Assembly (NCBI RefSeq): GCF_014647595.1
Contig: NZ_BMPM01000001.1
Span: 806,001 to 870,000, forward strand
Source of the DNA: Paenarthrobacter histidinolovorans
GTDB lineage: Bacteria > Actinomycetota > Actinomycetes > Actinomycetales > Micrococcaceae
Length of the DNA: 64,000 nt
Reading direction: 5' to 3'
Below, piece by piece: positions 1-8,678 of this stretch (positions are counted from its first letter, which is position 1; each line of letters starts with the position of its first letter). The position numbers were made by a program, and so were the translations under genes. The notes under the pieces were generated by a model. The model was not told the origin of the DNA, did no database searches, and saw nothing but the letters and a program-made list of their open reading frames with translations.

Positions 1-126
1 GCAGTGTCCGCCAACCAGGCCCTGGGCCGCAACCTGCTGCTCTACGGACTGGGAGGGTTGGTTGCCCCGTTCCTCGGAATCAAACTCATCGACCTGGTCC
101 TCTCCCTCATCCCAGGCATCGGCTAG
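1..126 (+). CDS. kdpB: Potassium-transporting ATPase subunit B, C-terminal end (partial)
   Basis: The window opens inside a reading frame whose last 41 residues are hydrophobic and end with segments such as NLLLYGLGG and GIKLIDLVL, then TAG. This matches the last transmembrane helices of KdpB, the P-type ATPase subunit of the high-affinity Kdp potassium pump. The catalytic parts lie upstream, outside the window. kdpC starts 9 bases after the stop, behind a clear AGGAG, as expected within a kdp operon. The assignment rests on this tail plus the following kdpC-kdpD-kdpE order. Confidence 0.88.
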   Translation, partial: AVSANQALGRNLLLYGLGGLVAPFLGIKLIDLVLSLIPGIG

Positions 127-135
127 GAGCCACCC

Positions 136-747
136 ATGAACACCATTTCCGGATACCTCCGCCAAGCAGGCACCGCAGCCAGGTTCCTGCTGCTGGCAAC
201 CATTGTGCTGGGGCTGCTCTACCCCCTGGCCGTCTTCGGCGCAGGACAGCTGGTTGCGCCGTTCCAAGCCAACGGGTCCATCGTGAAGGACTCCGCCGGG
301 CAGCCCGCGGCATCGGCGCTCATAGTGCAGGCTGCCGCAGATTCATCGGGCACACAGAGCCCGCAGTGGTTCCATGCCCGGCCGTCGGCAGTCAATTGGG
401 ACCCGGCGTCGTCCTCTGCCAGCAACCTCGGGCCCAACGATCCCAAACTCCTGGACGCCGTGAACAGCAACCGGGCAGCGATCGCGGCAGAGGAGGGCGC
501 CAGCCCGTCCGACGTTCCCGCCGATGCCCTCACGGCCAGCGGATCGGGACTGGATCCGCACATTTCCAAGGCCTACGCGGATCTTCAGGTCCAACGGGTG
601 GCCCAAGCCCACGGATTGGAAGCAACCGACGTTCAGACGTTGGTGGACCAGCAGACCAGCAGCGGGCTCGAGGCATTCCTCAGCCAGCCATCGGTCAACG
701 TGACACTGCTGAATCTCGATGTCGCCCGGCTGGCCGCGAACCCGTAA
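136..747 (+). CDS. kdpC: Potassium-transporting ATPase subunit C
   Basis: 203-residue KdpC, the small single-pass subunit that assembles with KdpA and KdpB in the inner membrane and is needed for the pump to work. One N-terminal transmembrane segment (about residues 15-37, FLLLATIVLGLLYPLAVFGA) is followed by an outward-facing domain. Family features include the FQANGS stretch after the membrane segment, WFHARPSAVNWDPASSSASN near residues 77-96, the SGSGLDPHIS motif near 135, and a C-terminal LNLDVARL. The length is normal for the family. ATG 136 has AGGAG just upstream. The gene sits between kdpB and the kdpD/kdpE sensor pair, in the same direction and with short gaps. Confidence 0.95.
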   Translation: MNTISGYLRQAGTAARFLLLATIVLGLLYPLAVFGAGQLVAPFQANGSIVKDSAGQPAASALIVQAAADSSGTQSPQWFHARPSAVNWDPASSSASNLGPNDPKLLDAVNSNRAAIAAEEGASPSDVPADALTASGSGLDPHISKAYADLQVQRVAQAHGLEATDVQTLVDQQTSSGLEAFLSQPSVNVTLLNLDVARLAANP

Positions 748-780
748 TCAGCTGCGGTTCCCGAGTGGAAGAATGAGGAC

Positions 781-3390
781 ATGGCGCGGGCAACACTGAG
801 GATTTTTCTGGGGGCAGCACCTGGCGTCGGCAAAACCTACGCCATGCTCGAAGAAGCCCACAGGCTGCTGGGGCGCGGCGAAGACGTTGTGGTGGCGTTC
901 GCCATGCACCACGGACGCGCCGACACCCAGGCACTCACCCAGGGGCTGGAGATCCTGCCCACCCGGACCATCGAATACCGGGGAAGCACCTTCGAAGAGA
1001 TGGACCTGGACGCGGTCCTGGCCCGGCGCCCGCACACCGCGGTCGTGGACGAATACGCCCACACCAACATTCCCGGAAGCCGTAACGGGAAACGCTGGCA
1101 GGACATTGAGGAACTGCTGGACGCCGGAATCAATGTCCTGTCCACCGTGAACGTGCAGCACCTGGCCTCCCTGGGCGATGTTGTCAGTGCCATCACCGAC
1201 GTAAAACAGGCAGAAACAGTCCCCGACGACGTCGTCCGCCGAGCTGACCAGATTCACCTGGTGGACATCTCGCCCGAGCTCCTCCGGCAGCGCCTGGGCG
1301 ACGGCAAGATCTACCACGCCGACAAAATCGATGCTGCGCTCTCCAACTACTTCCGCGTGGGCAACCTGACAGCACTGCGCGAACTGGCGCTGCTCTGGCT
1401 TGCCGACCGCGTGGACGAAGGTTTGGCACGCTACAGGGCAGAGAACCAGATCGAGGAAAGCTGGCCCGCCCGCGAGCGCATCGTCATCGGGCTGACCGGC
1501 GGAGCCGAAGGCGAAGTACTGATCAGGCGCGCCGCCCGGATCCTCAAAAGGGTGAACGGCGGCGACCTCCTGGCAGTCCACGTCCGCGCCGCCGACGGTG
1601 TTGCCGCCGAATCACCCCAGGACCTGGAAGCCCAGCGCACCCTGATCAAAGACCTCGGCGGCAGCTACCACACCGTCTCCGGAGAAGACCCCGCCAAGGC
1701 ACTGCTGGACTTCGCCCGGAGTGTGAACGCCACGCAGATCGTGGTGGGAGTATCACGGCGCAAATTCCCGGCGAGCCTGCTCAGCGGCGGGGTGGGAAGC
1801 CGTGTGGTCAGGGGATCCGGCGACATCGACGTCCACATGGTCTCCCACCCCCTGGGAGGCCGGGGCCTGGAGCGCACACGCAAACGCGACCTGGGGCGGG
1901 TGCGGGTAGCCGTTGGTTTTGCCATGGCCGTCATTGTCCCCGTGCTCCTGCAGTTGATGCTTGCCGCGGCGCCCTCGCACAACATCGCCACGGCCGTTCT
2001 GATCCAGCTCAGCGGCTCAGTAGCCGTTGCCTTGGTCGGTGGCTTGTGGCCGGCCCTCCTGGGTGCCCTTTGGAGCAGCGTCCTGGTCAACTATTTCTCC
2101 ATCCCCCCGATGGGGACCCTGACCATCAGCGATCCCCAGAATCTCCTGGCCCTCCTGGTGTTCGCCGGGGTCTCCTCCGCCGTAGCTGTGGTGGTGGACC
2201 TCTCCGCCCGGCGCTCGAAAGAGGCAGCACGCGCACGTTCTGAAGCAGCCACCTTGGCAGACCTCACCCGCGGGGCCACCACTGCAGAGGACCCTGTGCA
2301 GGATCTCCTGGAACAAGCACTGGAGGTCTTCCAGGTCCACAGTGCGGCCCTCTACGTATCCTCCGCCGCGGACAACCGGCAGCTCCGGGGATCCCCAGCT
2401 GACCCGGAATGGCGTCGTGTGGCTGCGGCAGGAACACCACAAAGCGGCCCGGACGATACCGACAACATTGAACAAGTGGACAGCACCACCAGGCTGGTTC
2501 TCACAGGCCGGGTGCTCCCCGCCAGCGACCGCCGTCTCCTCGGCGCCTTCGGCGCCCACCTCTCCGCTTTGTTGGAACGACGCCAGCTCGCCGCCACCCG
2601 CCGGGAAGTGACCCGCTTGGCCGAAAGCAACACCATGCGGACCTCCATCCTCAGGGCCGTTTCCCACGACCTCCGCACTCCCCTGGCCGGCATCAAGCTC
2701 GCTGTTGGAGGCCTGCGCCAGCCCGGTGTGAAGTACACCGAGGAAGAGGAACAGGAACTCCTGGCCACCATCGACGAATGCTCGGACCGCTTGGACGGAC
2801 TGGTGGGCAATCTGCTGGACATGTCCCGCATCACCTCCGACTCCGTCAACGCCCTCATCAAACCCCTCCGCTGGTACGACGTGATACCTGCCGCCTTGCA
2901 CGGCGTCGCCTCCGGCCGCGTCCGGGTGGACCTGCCACCCAACATGCCCGAAGTGGACGCCGACGCCGGAATGCTGGAACGGGTGATCGCGAACATCGTG
3001 GAAAATGCGGTGAAGTATGCCCCGGACTCCGAGGTTGTCATCGCCGGCGCCGCGGGAGGGTTCAGCACCACGACCCTGGACGGCAGGCCCGCCGGTGAAC
3101 TCCGCATCATCGACCACGGCCAAGGCGTCCCGGCCAGCAACGTCCTCAAAATGTTCCAGCCCTTCCAACGGCTGGACGACGTTCCCACCACCACAGGAGT
3201 TGGCCTGGGTCTTGCCGTAGCCCAAGGATTCACCGAGGCCATGGGTGGCACACTCACCGCCGAAGAAACACCTGGAGGCGGGCTCACCATGCTCATCAGG
3301 CTGCCCCTCTCCACAGGTCCCGCCCCGGACCTGCCGCACCGCCCCGCGGCGTCCTCCGTCCCCGCACTGCCTGCCCCGAAAGGCCCCTAG
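781..3390 (+). CDS. kdpD: Osmosensitive K+ channel sensor histidine kinase KdpD
   Basis: 869-residue sensor kinase that responds to potassium limitation and phosphorylates KdpE. The order is typical: N-terminal KdpD domain with Walker A GAAPGVGKT at residues 11-19 and a VVDEYAHTN Walker B-like stretch near 90; a universal-stress-protein-like domain about 235-360; a cluster of membrane segments about 375-475 (DUF4118 type); a GAF-like region; then HisKA with the phospho-acceptor in AVSHDLRTPLAG (H629), and an ATPase domain with NIVENAVKYAP and GVGLGLAV. The length is near the family norm (about 850-900). The stop TAG shares one base with the GTG start of kdpE, which implies translational coupling. 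Confidence 0.96.
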   Translation: MARATLRIFLGAAPGVGKTYAMLEEAHRLLGRGEDVVVAFAMHHGRADTQALTQGLEILPTRTIEYRGSTFEEMDLDAVLARRPHTAVVDEYAHTNIPGSRNGKRWQDIEELLDAGINVLSTVNVQHLASLGDVVSAITDVKQAETVPDDVVRRADQIHLVDISPELLRQRLGDGKIYHADKIDAALSNYFRVGNLTALRELALLWLADRVDEGLARYRAENQIEESWPARERIVIGLTGGAEGEVLIRRAARILKRVNGGDLLAVHVRAADGVAAESPQDLEAQRTLIKDLGGSYHTVSGEDPAKALLDFARSVNATQIVVGVSRRKFPASLLSGGVGSRVVRGSGDIDVHMVSHPLGGRGLERTRKRDLGRVRVAVGFAMAVIVPVLLQLMLAAAPSHNIATAVLIQLSGSVAVALVGGLWPALLGALWSSVLVNYFSIPPMGTLTISDPQNLLALLVFAGVSSAVAVVVDLSARRSKEAARARSEAATLADLTRGATTAEDPVQDLLEQALEVFQVHSAALYVSSAADNRQLRGSPADPEWRRVAAAGTPQSGPDDTDNIEQVDSTTRLVLTGRVLPASDRRLLGAFGAHLSALLERRQLAATRREVTRLAESNTMRTSILRAVSHDLRTPLAGIKLAVGGLRQPGVKYTEEEEQELLATIDECSDRLDGLVGNLLDMSRITSDSVNALIKPLRWYDVIPAALHGVASGRVRVDLPPNMPEVDADAGMLERVIANIVENAVKYAPDSEVVIAGAAGGFSTTTLDGRPAGELRIIDHGQGVPASNVLKMFQPFQRLDDVPTTTGVGLGLAVAQGFTEAMGGTLTAEETPGGGLTMLIRLPLSTGPAPDLPHRPAASSVPALPAPKGP

Positions 3391-4064
3391 TGAACATTCT
3401 GGTCGTGGACGACGACCCCCACATTGTCAGGGCGCTCGCCATCACCTTGAAAGGCCAGGGATACACGGTGGTGACCGCCACCGATGGCGAATCCGCTCTT
3501 CGCGCCGCCGCCCAACGGCCCATCGCGGTAATGATCCTGGACCTCGGCCTGCCCGATATGGAGGGGAACGCCGTCATCACAGCCGTGCGTGAATGGAGCG
3601 CCGTACCGATTCTGGTGCTCTCCGCCCGGCACGGCTCCAACGACAAAGTTGAAGCTCTGGACGCTGGTGCCGACGACTACATCACCAAACCCTTCGGGCT
3701 GGAGGAACTCTTGGCCAGGCTGCGGGCGTTGTTGCGGCGAAGCACCGAGCCCATGGAAGAGGTCACCAAGGTTGAGACCAGTTCCTTTACCGTGGACCTG
3801 GGCAAGAGGCAGATCACCAAGGAGGGCCAGGACGTCCGGATGACACCTACGGAGTGGAACATCCTGGACATCCTGATCAGAAATCCGGACAAGCTCATCA
3901 CCCAGCAGCAACTCCTCACGGAAGTCTGGGGACCTGCCTACGCCAAAGAAGCCAACTACCTGCGCGTCTACATGGCCCAGCTCCGCCGCAAGCTCGAAAA
4001 AGAACCGGGCAGCCCGCGGCACCTGATCACCGAGCCAGGGATGGGCTACAGGTTTGTCCCCTAA
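3390..4064 (+). CDS. kdpE: KDP operon response regulator KdpE
   Basis: 224-residue OmpR-family response regulator, the partner of KdpD and activator of kdp transcription. The receiver domain has the acidic pair near residues 7-9 (VVDDDPH), phospho-acceptor D51 in MILDLGLPD, and the conserved lysine in DDYITKPFG. The C-terminal half is a winged helix, with MTPTEWNILDIL, LLTEVWGPAYAKEANYLRVY and a closing PGMGYRF. The start is GTG 3390, which overlaps the kdpD stop by one base. No clear terminator was found after the stop at 4064. Confidence 0.96.
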   Translation: MNILVVDDDPHIVRALAITLKGQGYTVVTATDGESALRAAAQRPIAVMILDLGLPDMEGNAVITAVREWSAVPILVLSARHGSNDKVEALDAGADDYITKPFGLEELLARLRALLRRSTEPMEEVTKVETSSFTVDLGKRQITKEGQDVRMTPTEWNILDILIRNPDKLITQQQLLTEVWGPAYAKEANYLRVYMAQLRRKLEKEPGSPRHLITEPGMGYRFVP

Positions 4065-4095
4065 GTCCGGGGGCCGGTTTCCGCCGTCGTTAACC

Positions 4096-4290
4096 TCAAG
4101 CCTTTTCCGCCGCAGACTTCAGGTCGGCCGCGAACGTGGTGAAACTGGCGTCAAAGGACGGGATCTTGTTGGCGAAAAGCGGAAAGATGGGGCCGCCGAT
4201 TTTTTCGGACATCTCGAAGAGGCAGCGGCCATCGTTGGTCTCAGTGAGCTTGTAAACCCTGGTCCCCATGGCATCACCCCAGGTGAGCCT
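4096..4290 (-). pseudogene. C-terminal remnant of an SRPBCC/polyketide-cyclase-type protein
   Basis: On the minus strand the frame reads VRLTWGDAMGTRVYKLTETN, then CLFEMSEKIGGPIFPLF, then SFDASFTTFAADLKSAAEK, and ends at TGA. This looks like the last 60-65 residues of SRPBCC-fold (START-like) proteins, which usually run about 140-160 residues. The upstream part of the same frame (to about 4458) is Pro/Arg-rich and not protein-like, and overlaps the start region of the next gene. I read this as a truncated gene. A separate small protein starting at the internal ATG 4269 is possible but has no good ribosome site. The family assignment is from memory of the fold's C-terminal pattern. Confidence 0.5.
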
Positions 4291-4416
4291 TACGGGCAGG
4301 TAGCTCCCGCATGTACGCCGGGCGGAGGCGGATAGTCCCGGGCTGCGTGTACCCACATCGACGTAGGTGGCTAAAGCAGGGGGCAGGCAAGGCTGGAGTG
4401 GCCTACCATTAGGCCC

Positions 4417-5154
4417 ATGGAGACCTTTGACCCTACCGAGCACATCCGCGGGCTGCACGAGCTGGTGGCTGGCTCCGCGGACATCAAGGCAATCCTGGAT
4501 GGCCTGACCCGGTTCGCTTCAACTGCCATCAGCCAGGCCAGCGGAGCCCACATCGACTGCGCCGTGACTCTTCGCCGCCGCAAACGCACGGCCACCGTTG
4601 CAGGCAGCAGTGAGAAGGCTGTGCACCTGGACCATATTGAACAAACCCTCAAGGAGGGTCCCTGCCTGGACGCCCTGGACAAGGGGCGCCCGGTGCTGCT
4701 GGCCGACGTCGAAACTGACGTCGATTGGCCCGAGTACAGCCGGCTCCTGGCTGCGGAAGGCGTCCACAGCGCCCTCGGGGTGCCTATGATGCTGGGCGAA
4801 ACCTCGGAGGCAGTTCTGAACTTCTTCGCTCCGGCACCGGGATTGTTCACCCAGGACGTCATCAGGGAGGCCACTGATTTCGCGGAGGTTGCCGGAAGCA
4901 CGTTGCGCCTCGCCATCCGGATCGAGGCCACAGAGCAGCTGAACACAGATTTGAAGGCTGCCATGGCCAGCAGAACCGTGATTGACCTTGCCTGCGGCGT
5001 GATCATGGCCCAGAACCGCTGTGGACACGACGAGGCCTTCCAGTTGCTGACCACGGCCTCCAGCCATCGCAACCAAAAACTCCGCACTGTGGCGGAAGAG
5101 ATCGTGGCAAGGGTAACCGGAAGCGCCGAAGGGAACCTGAACTTCGAGGACTAG
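4417..5154 (+). CDS. GAF and ANTAR domain RNA-binding antiterminator-type regulator
   Basis: 245 residues. The N-terminal two thirds is a GAF domain (about 20-165), with EGPCLDAL and the LGVPMML core typical of actinobacterial GAF-ANTAR proteins. The last 60 residues form an ANTAR domain (LKAAMASRTVIDLACGVIMA, with the later ...AFQLLTTASSHRNQKLRTVAEEIV), an RNA-binding fold that acts on transcription elongation. It would sense an unknown small signal through GAF and control antitermination; the target is unknown. It is a single gene whose stop overlaps the convergent CDF transporter stop by two bases. The ATG at 4417 is the first in-frame start and has the usual N-terminus for such proteins. 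Confidence 0.88.
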   Translation: METFDPTEHIRGLHELVAGSADIKAILDGLTRFASTAISQASGAHIDCAVTLRRRKRTATVAGSSEKAVHLDHIEQTLKEGPCLDALDKGRPVLLADVETDVDWPEYSRLLAAEGVHSALGVPMMLGETSEAVLNFFAPAPGLFTQDVIREATDFAEVAGSTLRLAIRIEATEQLNTDLKAAMASRTVIDLACGVIMAQNRCGHDEAFQLLTTASSHRNQKLRTVAEEIVARVTGSAEGNLNFED

Positions 5155-5852
5155 CCCGAAGGCGTGCAGCAATCGTCGGTGTCGGCGGAGGCTTCACCCA
5201 GGTCCGCGGCCTTCCCGGGAACAGTGCAGCAAGTGTCGCCTTTCCAGGCTTCGATGCCTTCGCGGACGGCAATTGCCGCGATGACGAGTGCCGCTCCGGC
5301 ATCGGCCCACCACCAGCCCAGCGTGCTGTTCAGCACCAGGCCGATAAGGAGGACGGCCGAAAGGTAAGTGCACAGAAGTGTTTGTTTGGAGTCGGCGACA
5401 GCTGTTTTTGAGCCGAGTTCACGGCCGGCGCGGCGCTGCGCCCAGGACAGGACCGGCATGATCGCCAAACTCAGGGCTGCAATCACAATGCCTGCCGTGG
5501 AATGCTGCGCCTCGCCGCCTCCGGCGAGGGACCGGATGGCGTCAACAGCAACAAACACTGCCAAGGCAAAGAACGACACTGCGATGATCCGAAGCGTCAG
5601 GTGTTCTCGCCGCTCCGGGTCCTTGGAGGAGAACTGCCATGACAAGGCCAGCGCAGAGGTCACCTCAATCACAGAGTCCAGGCCGAAGCCAATCAAGGCC
5701 GAAGAGTCCGCGACGCCGCCCGCCCAGAGCGCTACGACCGCTTCGATCACGTTATAGGTGATGGTCGCCGCCGCGAAGAGGCGGATTCGCCTCATCAGGA
5801 CAAGACGACGGTCCAAGGCTGCGGAGGGAAGAGTGGTGCTCATGCCAGGCAC
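5151..5852 (-). CDS. Cation diffusion facilitator (CDF) family metal efflux transporter
   Basis: 233 residues with five to six hydrophobic segments. The pattern SALIGFGLDSVIEV in the second helix and WWADAGAALVIA in the fifth carry the acidic metal-site residues of CDF proteins. The cytoplasmic tail is short and Cys-rich (DTCCTV and DDCCTPSG), unlike a typical large CDF C-terminal domain; paired cysteines suggest soft metals. The likely start is GTG 5852, inside the 3' end of the cmtR-like gene (13-base overlap); ATG 5843 is an alternative. Co-transcription with the ArsR/CmtR-type sensor suggests induction by Cd, Pb or Zn. The exact metal cannot be read from sequence. Confidence 0.88.
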   Translation of the reverse strand: MPGMSTTLPSAALDRRLVLMRRIRLFAAATITYNVIEAVVALWAGGVADSSALIGFGLDSVIEVTSALALSWQFSSKDPERREHLTLRIIAVSFFALAVFVAVDAIRSLAGGGEAQHSTAGIVIAALSLAIMPVLSWAQRRAGRELGSKTAVADSKQTLLCTYLSAVLLIGLVLNSTLGWWWADAGAALVIAAIAVREGIEAWKGDTCCTVPGKAADLGEASADTDDCCTPSG

Positions 5853-6166
5853 GTCCCATCAGGGGCGCAGCAGGCCGGGTCCACAGCCAGCACGACACCC
5901 AGCAGGTCCTTGATCGCGTGTCCGAGCCGGGCATCGGCGAGTTCGTAGCGGATCCTGCGTCCATCCGGAACAGCAACTACCAGTCCGCAGCCGCGCAGGC
6001 AGGTCAGGTGGTTGGACATGCTCTGACGGGAAACACCTATGGACTCCGCAAGATCTGAGGGATAGGCCGAAGCCTCAGCAAGGGCAAGCAGGACCTGGGC
6101 TCTGGTCGTATCCGAAACGGCATATCCGAAACGTGCCAGCACGGGCGCGTGCGTGAGGGTCTCCAT
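5840..6166 (-). CDS. cmtR: ArsR-family Cd/Pb-type metal sensor, CmtR-like
   Basis: 108-residue winged-helix repressor. The segment SNHLTCLRGCGLVVAVPDGR has the LxCLRGC arrangement in the recognition-helix region seen in Mycobacterium CmtR, giving C56 and C60. Further cysteines lie at the tail (C99, C100, C106), where CmtR uses a C-terminal Cys as third ligand. In the family, metal binding releases DNA. It lies immediately upstream of, and overlaps, a CDF transporter, the expected efflux partner. Only 5 bases separate the start ATG from a near-perfect inverted repeat (6172-6198), which probably is its own operator. The transcript may be nearly leaderless. Confidence 0.88.
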   Translation of the reverse strand: METLTHAPVLARFGYAVSDTTRAQVLLALAEASAYPSDLAESIGVSRQSMSNHLTCLRGCGLVVAVPDGRRIRYELADARLGHAIKDLLGVVLAVDPACCAPDGTCLA

Positions 6167-6171
6167 GGGTC

Positions 6172-6198
6172 CATGATACAGATTTGGATGTATTCATG
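6172..6198. promoter_or_regulatory. Putative CmtR-type operator
   Basis: Inverted repeat CATGATACA (6172-6180) and TGTATTCATG (6189-6198), matching except for one inserted T, separated by 8 bases. It lies directly upstream of the ArsR/CmtR-like start codon in an AT-rich patch. Position and symmetry fit autoregulation; binding is inferred. Confidence 0.5.
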
Positions 6199-6237
6199 GG
6201 CGACTGTACTTACATCCGCAGGAATCGTGCCTGAGGA

Positions 6238-6636
6238 TCAGCCAGCGGCACCAACAGACGCCCCCTCGGCCGTGGCAGCCTCAGCCAGCCATCCCAACGC
6301 CTCCAGCCTCGATGTGAAGAACATGGTGGGGCACGGGACCTTGCTGGTGTGGAGCTGGTACTGGACCACCGTGCGGTCTACCGGACTCTCGCCGAGAATT
6401 GCGATCCTTGAGGCCGCACACGGTTCCTCGAAGACCTCCCGCGCCCGCCTGCTCAGGAACCGGGTGGCAGCCATGTCCACCAGCAGCGGAAGTGTCCGGC
6501 CATTCGCAAGTTTGTTCACGGCATCCACGGCTGCACGGGCGTTCCCCGCCTCGATACGGACACCGTGATGCCACACCAGATGCAGGACGCCTTCTTCCAC
6601 ACTGAGGACGCTGTCGTCCAACTCAATCTGTTCCAT
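6238..6636 (-). CDS. Small conserved protein, DUF7793/STAS-like (copy 1)
   Basis: 132 residues, no signal peptide or membrane segment. It shares a clear layout with the protein at 55479-55874: GVLHLVWHHGVRI versus GILRLTWPRGARI, LPLLVDMA versus HPMIVDMA, CAASRIAILGESPVDR versus CQANRIALWGSSPVDR, and PCPTMFFTSRLEALGWL versus PCPTKFFTSETEALEWL. These proteins resemble small actinobacterial STAS/SEC14-like domains (I believe DUF7793). A regulatory binding role is plausible but unproven. AGGAGG lies 5 bases upstream of ATG 6636. It is a single-gene unit, divergent from the DUF1349 gene. Confidence 0.75.
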   Translation of the reverse strand: MEQIELDDSVLSVEEGVLHLVWHHGVRIEAGNARAAVDAVNKLANGRTLPLLVDMAATRFLSRRAREVFEEPCAASRIAILGESPVDRTVVQYQLHTSKVPCPTMFFTSRLEALGWLAEAATAEGASVGAAG

Positions 6637-6838
6637 CCCACACCTCCTACCTGACCGTCAGCCGCTGCGGCGATCCGCTGGACCCAGTAAAGAACAATTA
6701 TCTTCACAGCACCCGAGTAATTGGTACTTGCCTTTTGTCTCCATCAGCACAACAAAATACCTACCCGTGTTCGCGTCATTGGCACTGCCGTGCCATATGT
6801 CAGAGTGGAGTCACTGTTCGCGGGAAACAAGGAGCACT

Positions 6839-7420
6839 GTGAGTACGGAACTAGCGTGGAGCTGCGGCGAGTGGACCACCCGGCCGGCCGCCGTCGTCGA
6901 GCATGGAACCGACCTCCTGGTCACCGCGGCCGAAGGCAGCGACGCCTGGCGCGTCACCTCCTATGGTTTCGTGCACGACACCGAACACGCGCTGCTCGCC
7001 CCGCTTCCGCTGGACAGCGCCATGGAGGTTGAGTTCACCGCCGCCTTCTCGCAGCAGTTTGACCAGGCAGGGATTTTCGTCCGCGTCAGTGCCGATCATT
7101 GGGTCAAGGCGGGCGTTGAATTCGCCGACGGCGCCGCCCAACTGGGCGCGGTGGTCACCGACCGTTTTTCGGACTGGTCCTTGGCCCCGGTCCCGGAATG
7201 GAACGGCGGCCGGGTCCGTGTGCGGATCAGCCGCTCGGGCGACGCACTGACAATCCGGGCCGCGGCAGGAACCGGCCCACTGCAACTGGTGCGCGTGGTC
7301 CCCTTCTCCCCCGAACTCGCTGCCTTCGCCGGCCCCTTCACCTGCGCCCCAACCCGCGCCGGCCTGACTGTTCCGTTCCACTCCTGGCGGGTTACTCCCC
7401 CTGACAGCCAGCTCCACTGA
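6839..7420 (+). CDS. DUF1349 domain-containing protein
   Basis: 193 residues of DUF1349, a beta-sandwich (concanavalin-like) fold of uncertain role found in cytosolic proteins of many bacteria. Visible signatures are SDAWRVTSYGFVHDTEHALL, then FDQAGIFVRVSADHWVKAG, FSDWSLAPVP and VRVRISRSGDALTIRAA. I chose GTG 6839 because AAGGAG lies 5 bases upstream and the family begins near this point; the frame stays open to 6728, but those added residues (Cys- and His-rich) do not look native. No operon partner. Confidence 0.85.
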   Translation: MSTELAWSCGEWTTRPAAVVEHGTDLLVTAAEGSDAWRVTSYGFVHDTEHALLAPLPLDSAMEVEFTAAFSQQFDQAGIFVRVSADHWVKAGVEFADGAAQLGAVVTDRFSDWSLAPVPEWNGGRVRVRISRSGDALTIRAAAGTGPLQLVRVVPFSPELAAFAGPFTCAPTRAGLTVPFHSWRVTPPDSQLH

Positions 7421-7534
7421 CGATTGGCTTGCGGGGCGTTCACTTCATGAGATTATGGAGACTTGTGCAGCTTGCCGTCGACGGCGGCTGTAACCCAGTC
7501 GGCTCCGTAACAGTCCTATGGGGGGCACAACACG

Positions 7535-8047
7535 GTGGAAGATACTGCAAGTCTTTGGCGTACTGACCCTTCGACATTCCGCGACGTGGTGATCAACCGC
7601 GCCGCGCTGGAAGCTGCACTGGCCGGTGACTGTCCACCCATGGAGCGCATAAGGTACTTGGGCTTGCTTCGCCGGGACACCGAAGCCCTGGATGAAGGCT
7701 TCAAGCTGCTCCCCGACTCCCCCGACCGCCGTGAGCTGCTTTTGATCCTCGCACAGGTCTACCAACGGCAATACCGTTGGCACGACGCCGCCGTTCTGCA
7801 CGAAAAGGCCCTCCGTACCGTTCGGACCCCCGATGAGGAAGCCTACGTCCGCCACCACATTGGCCGGCGCCTGTTCGACGAAGCCCGTTTCCGTGCCGCC
7901 GCTGACGAGTTCCAATGGGCCGCCGATCTTTACCGGGTGGCCGGCAACCTCGAAGCAGTCGAAGAAAACCGCCAGGCCATGCGCCGCGCCTTGCAAGTGC
8001 ACAGCGATGAGCGCAGCGGCGGACGGCCGGCGTACGAGCTCTCCTGA
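7535..8047 (+). CDS. TPR-like protein of unknown function
   Basis: 170 residues, soluble. From about residue 40 it is a chain of amphipathic helices in TPR-like pairs (GLLRRDTEALDEGFKLLPDS, then ELLLILAQVYQRQYRWHDAA, then HIGRRLFDEARFRAAADEFQ, then AADLYRVAGNLEAVEENRQA). This suggests a protein-binding scaffold. The start is GTG 7535; a G-run 8-14 bases upstream could act as ribosome site. Its stop faces the convergent membrane protein with a 7-base gap. I do not recognise a specific family. Confidence 0.72.
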   Translation: MEDTASLWRTDPSTFRDVVINRAALEAALAGDCPPMERIRYLGLLRRDTEALDEGFKLLPDSPDRRELLLILAQVYQRQYRWHDAAVLHEKALRTVRTPDEEAYVRHHIGRRLFDEARFRAAADEFQWAADLYRVAGNLEAVEENRQAMRRALQVHSDERSGGRPAYELS

Positions 8048-8054
8048 GCCTTTC

Positions 8055-8678
8055 CTACAGGGGCCGCCGTTGCTGCACAACGGTCGGATCGATGACCTGG
8101 ATGATGAGCGGACTGTCCGCCCTGTTGTCCCCGGCCACCCGCCAAACCAGGACCGCCGAACCAATCCCCGGAACTTGCGGCTGAAGCAGCAACCTGCTGG
8201 AAGCCTTCAGGGGCCGCCACCAGCCACTGACTTTCGAACCATCGTCAAGCTCAACCGTGACGTGGAATGAAGATACGGAGCCCTCCTCAGCCAGTCTCGT
8301 GTCACGCGCCAGAATTATCCCTGGCCAGGATTTGGCGAGATGGCGGCCCCGTTCCCACACGGCCTGCCTCTGGAGGTCAGCTTTCGCTTCGGCACCTGTC
8401 CCGATCAGGATGGCCCATAAGACCACGGGGATGGCGCCGATCATGACTGAGAACAGCACATTGAACCACAGCCCGGGAGTCTCCTCCGTCCACAGCAGAT
8501 ACACCGCGTCCACTGCGGCAGTCGTCGCAAGCACATTCACCAAGGCGAAGAACAGCCGCCCGAAAGCCCCCAGATGCTTGGGAAGCATGAGCGAGGAAGG
8601 AACAGGGGCCGATGCATCGAGCCGCTCAACGAAGTGCACGACGTGCCCGGCGGTGTCATCAACAAGGGGCTTGGACAT
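8055..8678 (-). CDS. Hypothetical membrane protein with two transmembrane segments
   Basis: 207 residues. Two hydrophobic stretches lie near residues 40-62 (RLFFALVNVLATTAAVDAVY) and 72-93 (LFSVMIGAIPVVLWAILIGT). They are followed by a soluble C-terminal part with beta-rich segments (SSFHVTVELDDGSKVSGWW, GIGSAVLVWRV). The topology suggests a membrane-anchored domain. I do not recognise the family. ATG 8678 is chosen as the first in-frame start with a normal soluble N-terminus. Expression is convergent with the TPR-like gene. Confidence 0.65.
   Translation of the reverse strand: MSKPLVDDTAGHVVHFVERLDASAPVPSSLMLPKHLGAFGRLFFALVNVLATTAAVDAVYLLWTEETPGLWFNVLFSVMIGAIPVVLWAILIGTGAEAKADLQRQAVWERGRHLAKSWPGIILARDTRLAEEGSVSSFHVTVELDDGSKVSGWWRPLKASSRLLLQPQVPGIGSAVLVWRVAGDNRADSPLIIQVIDPTVVQQRRPL

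Noticed and set aside
2017..3339. Long minus-strand frame opposite kdpD
   Set aside because: Antisense shadow of a high-GC gene; no family motif and no ribosome site, while kdpD on the other strand is certain.
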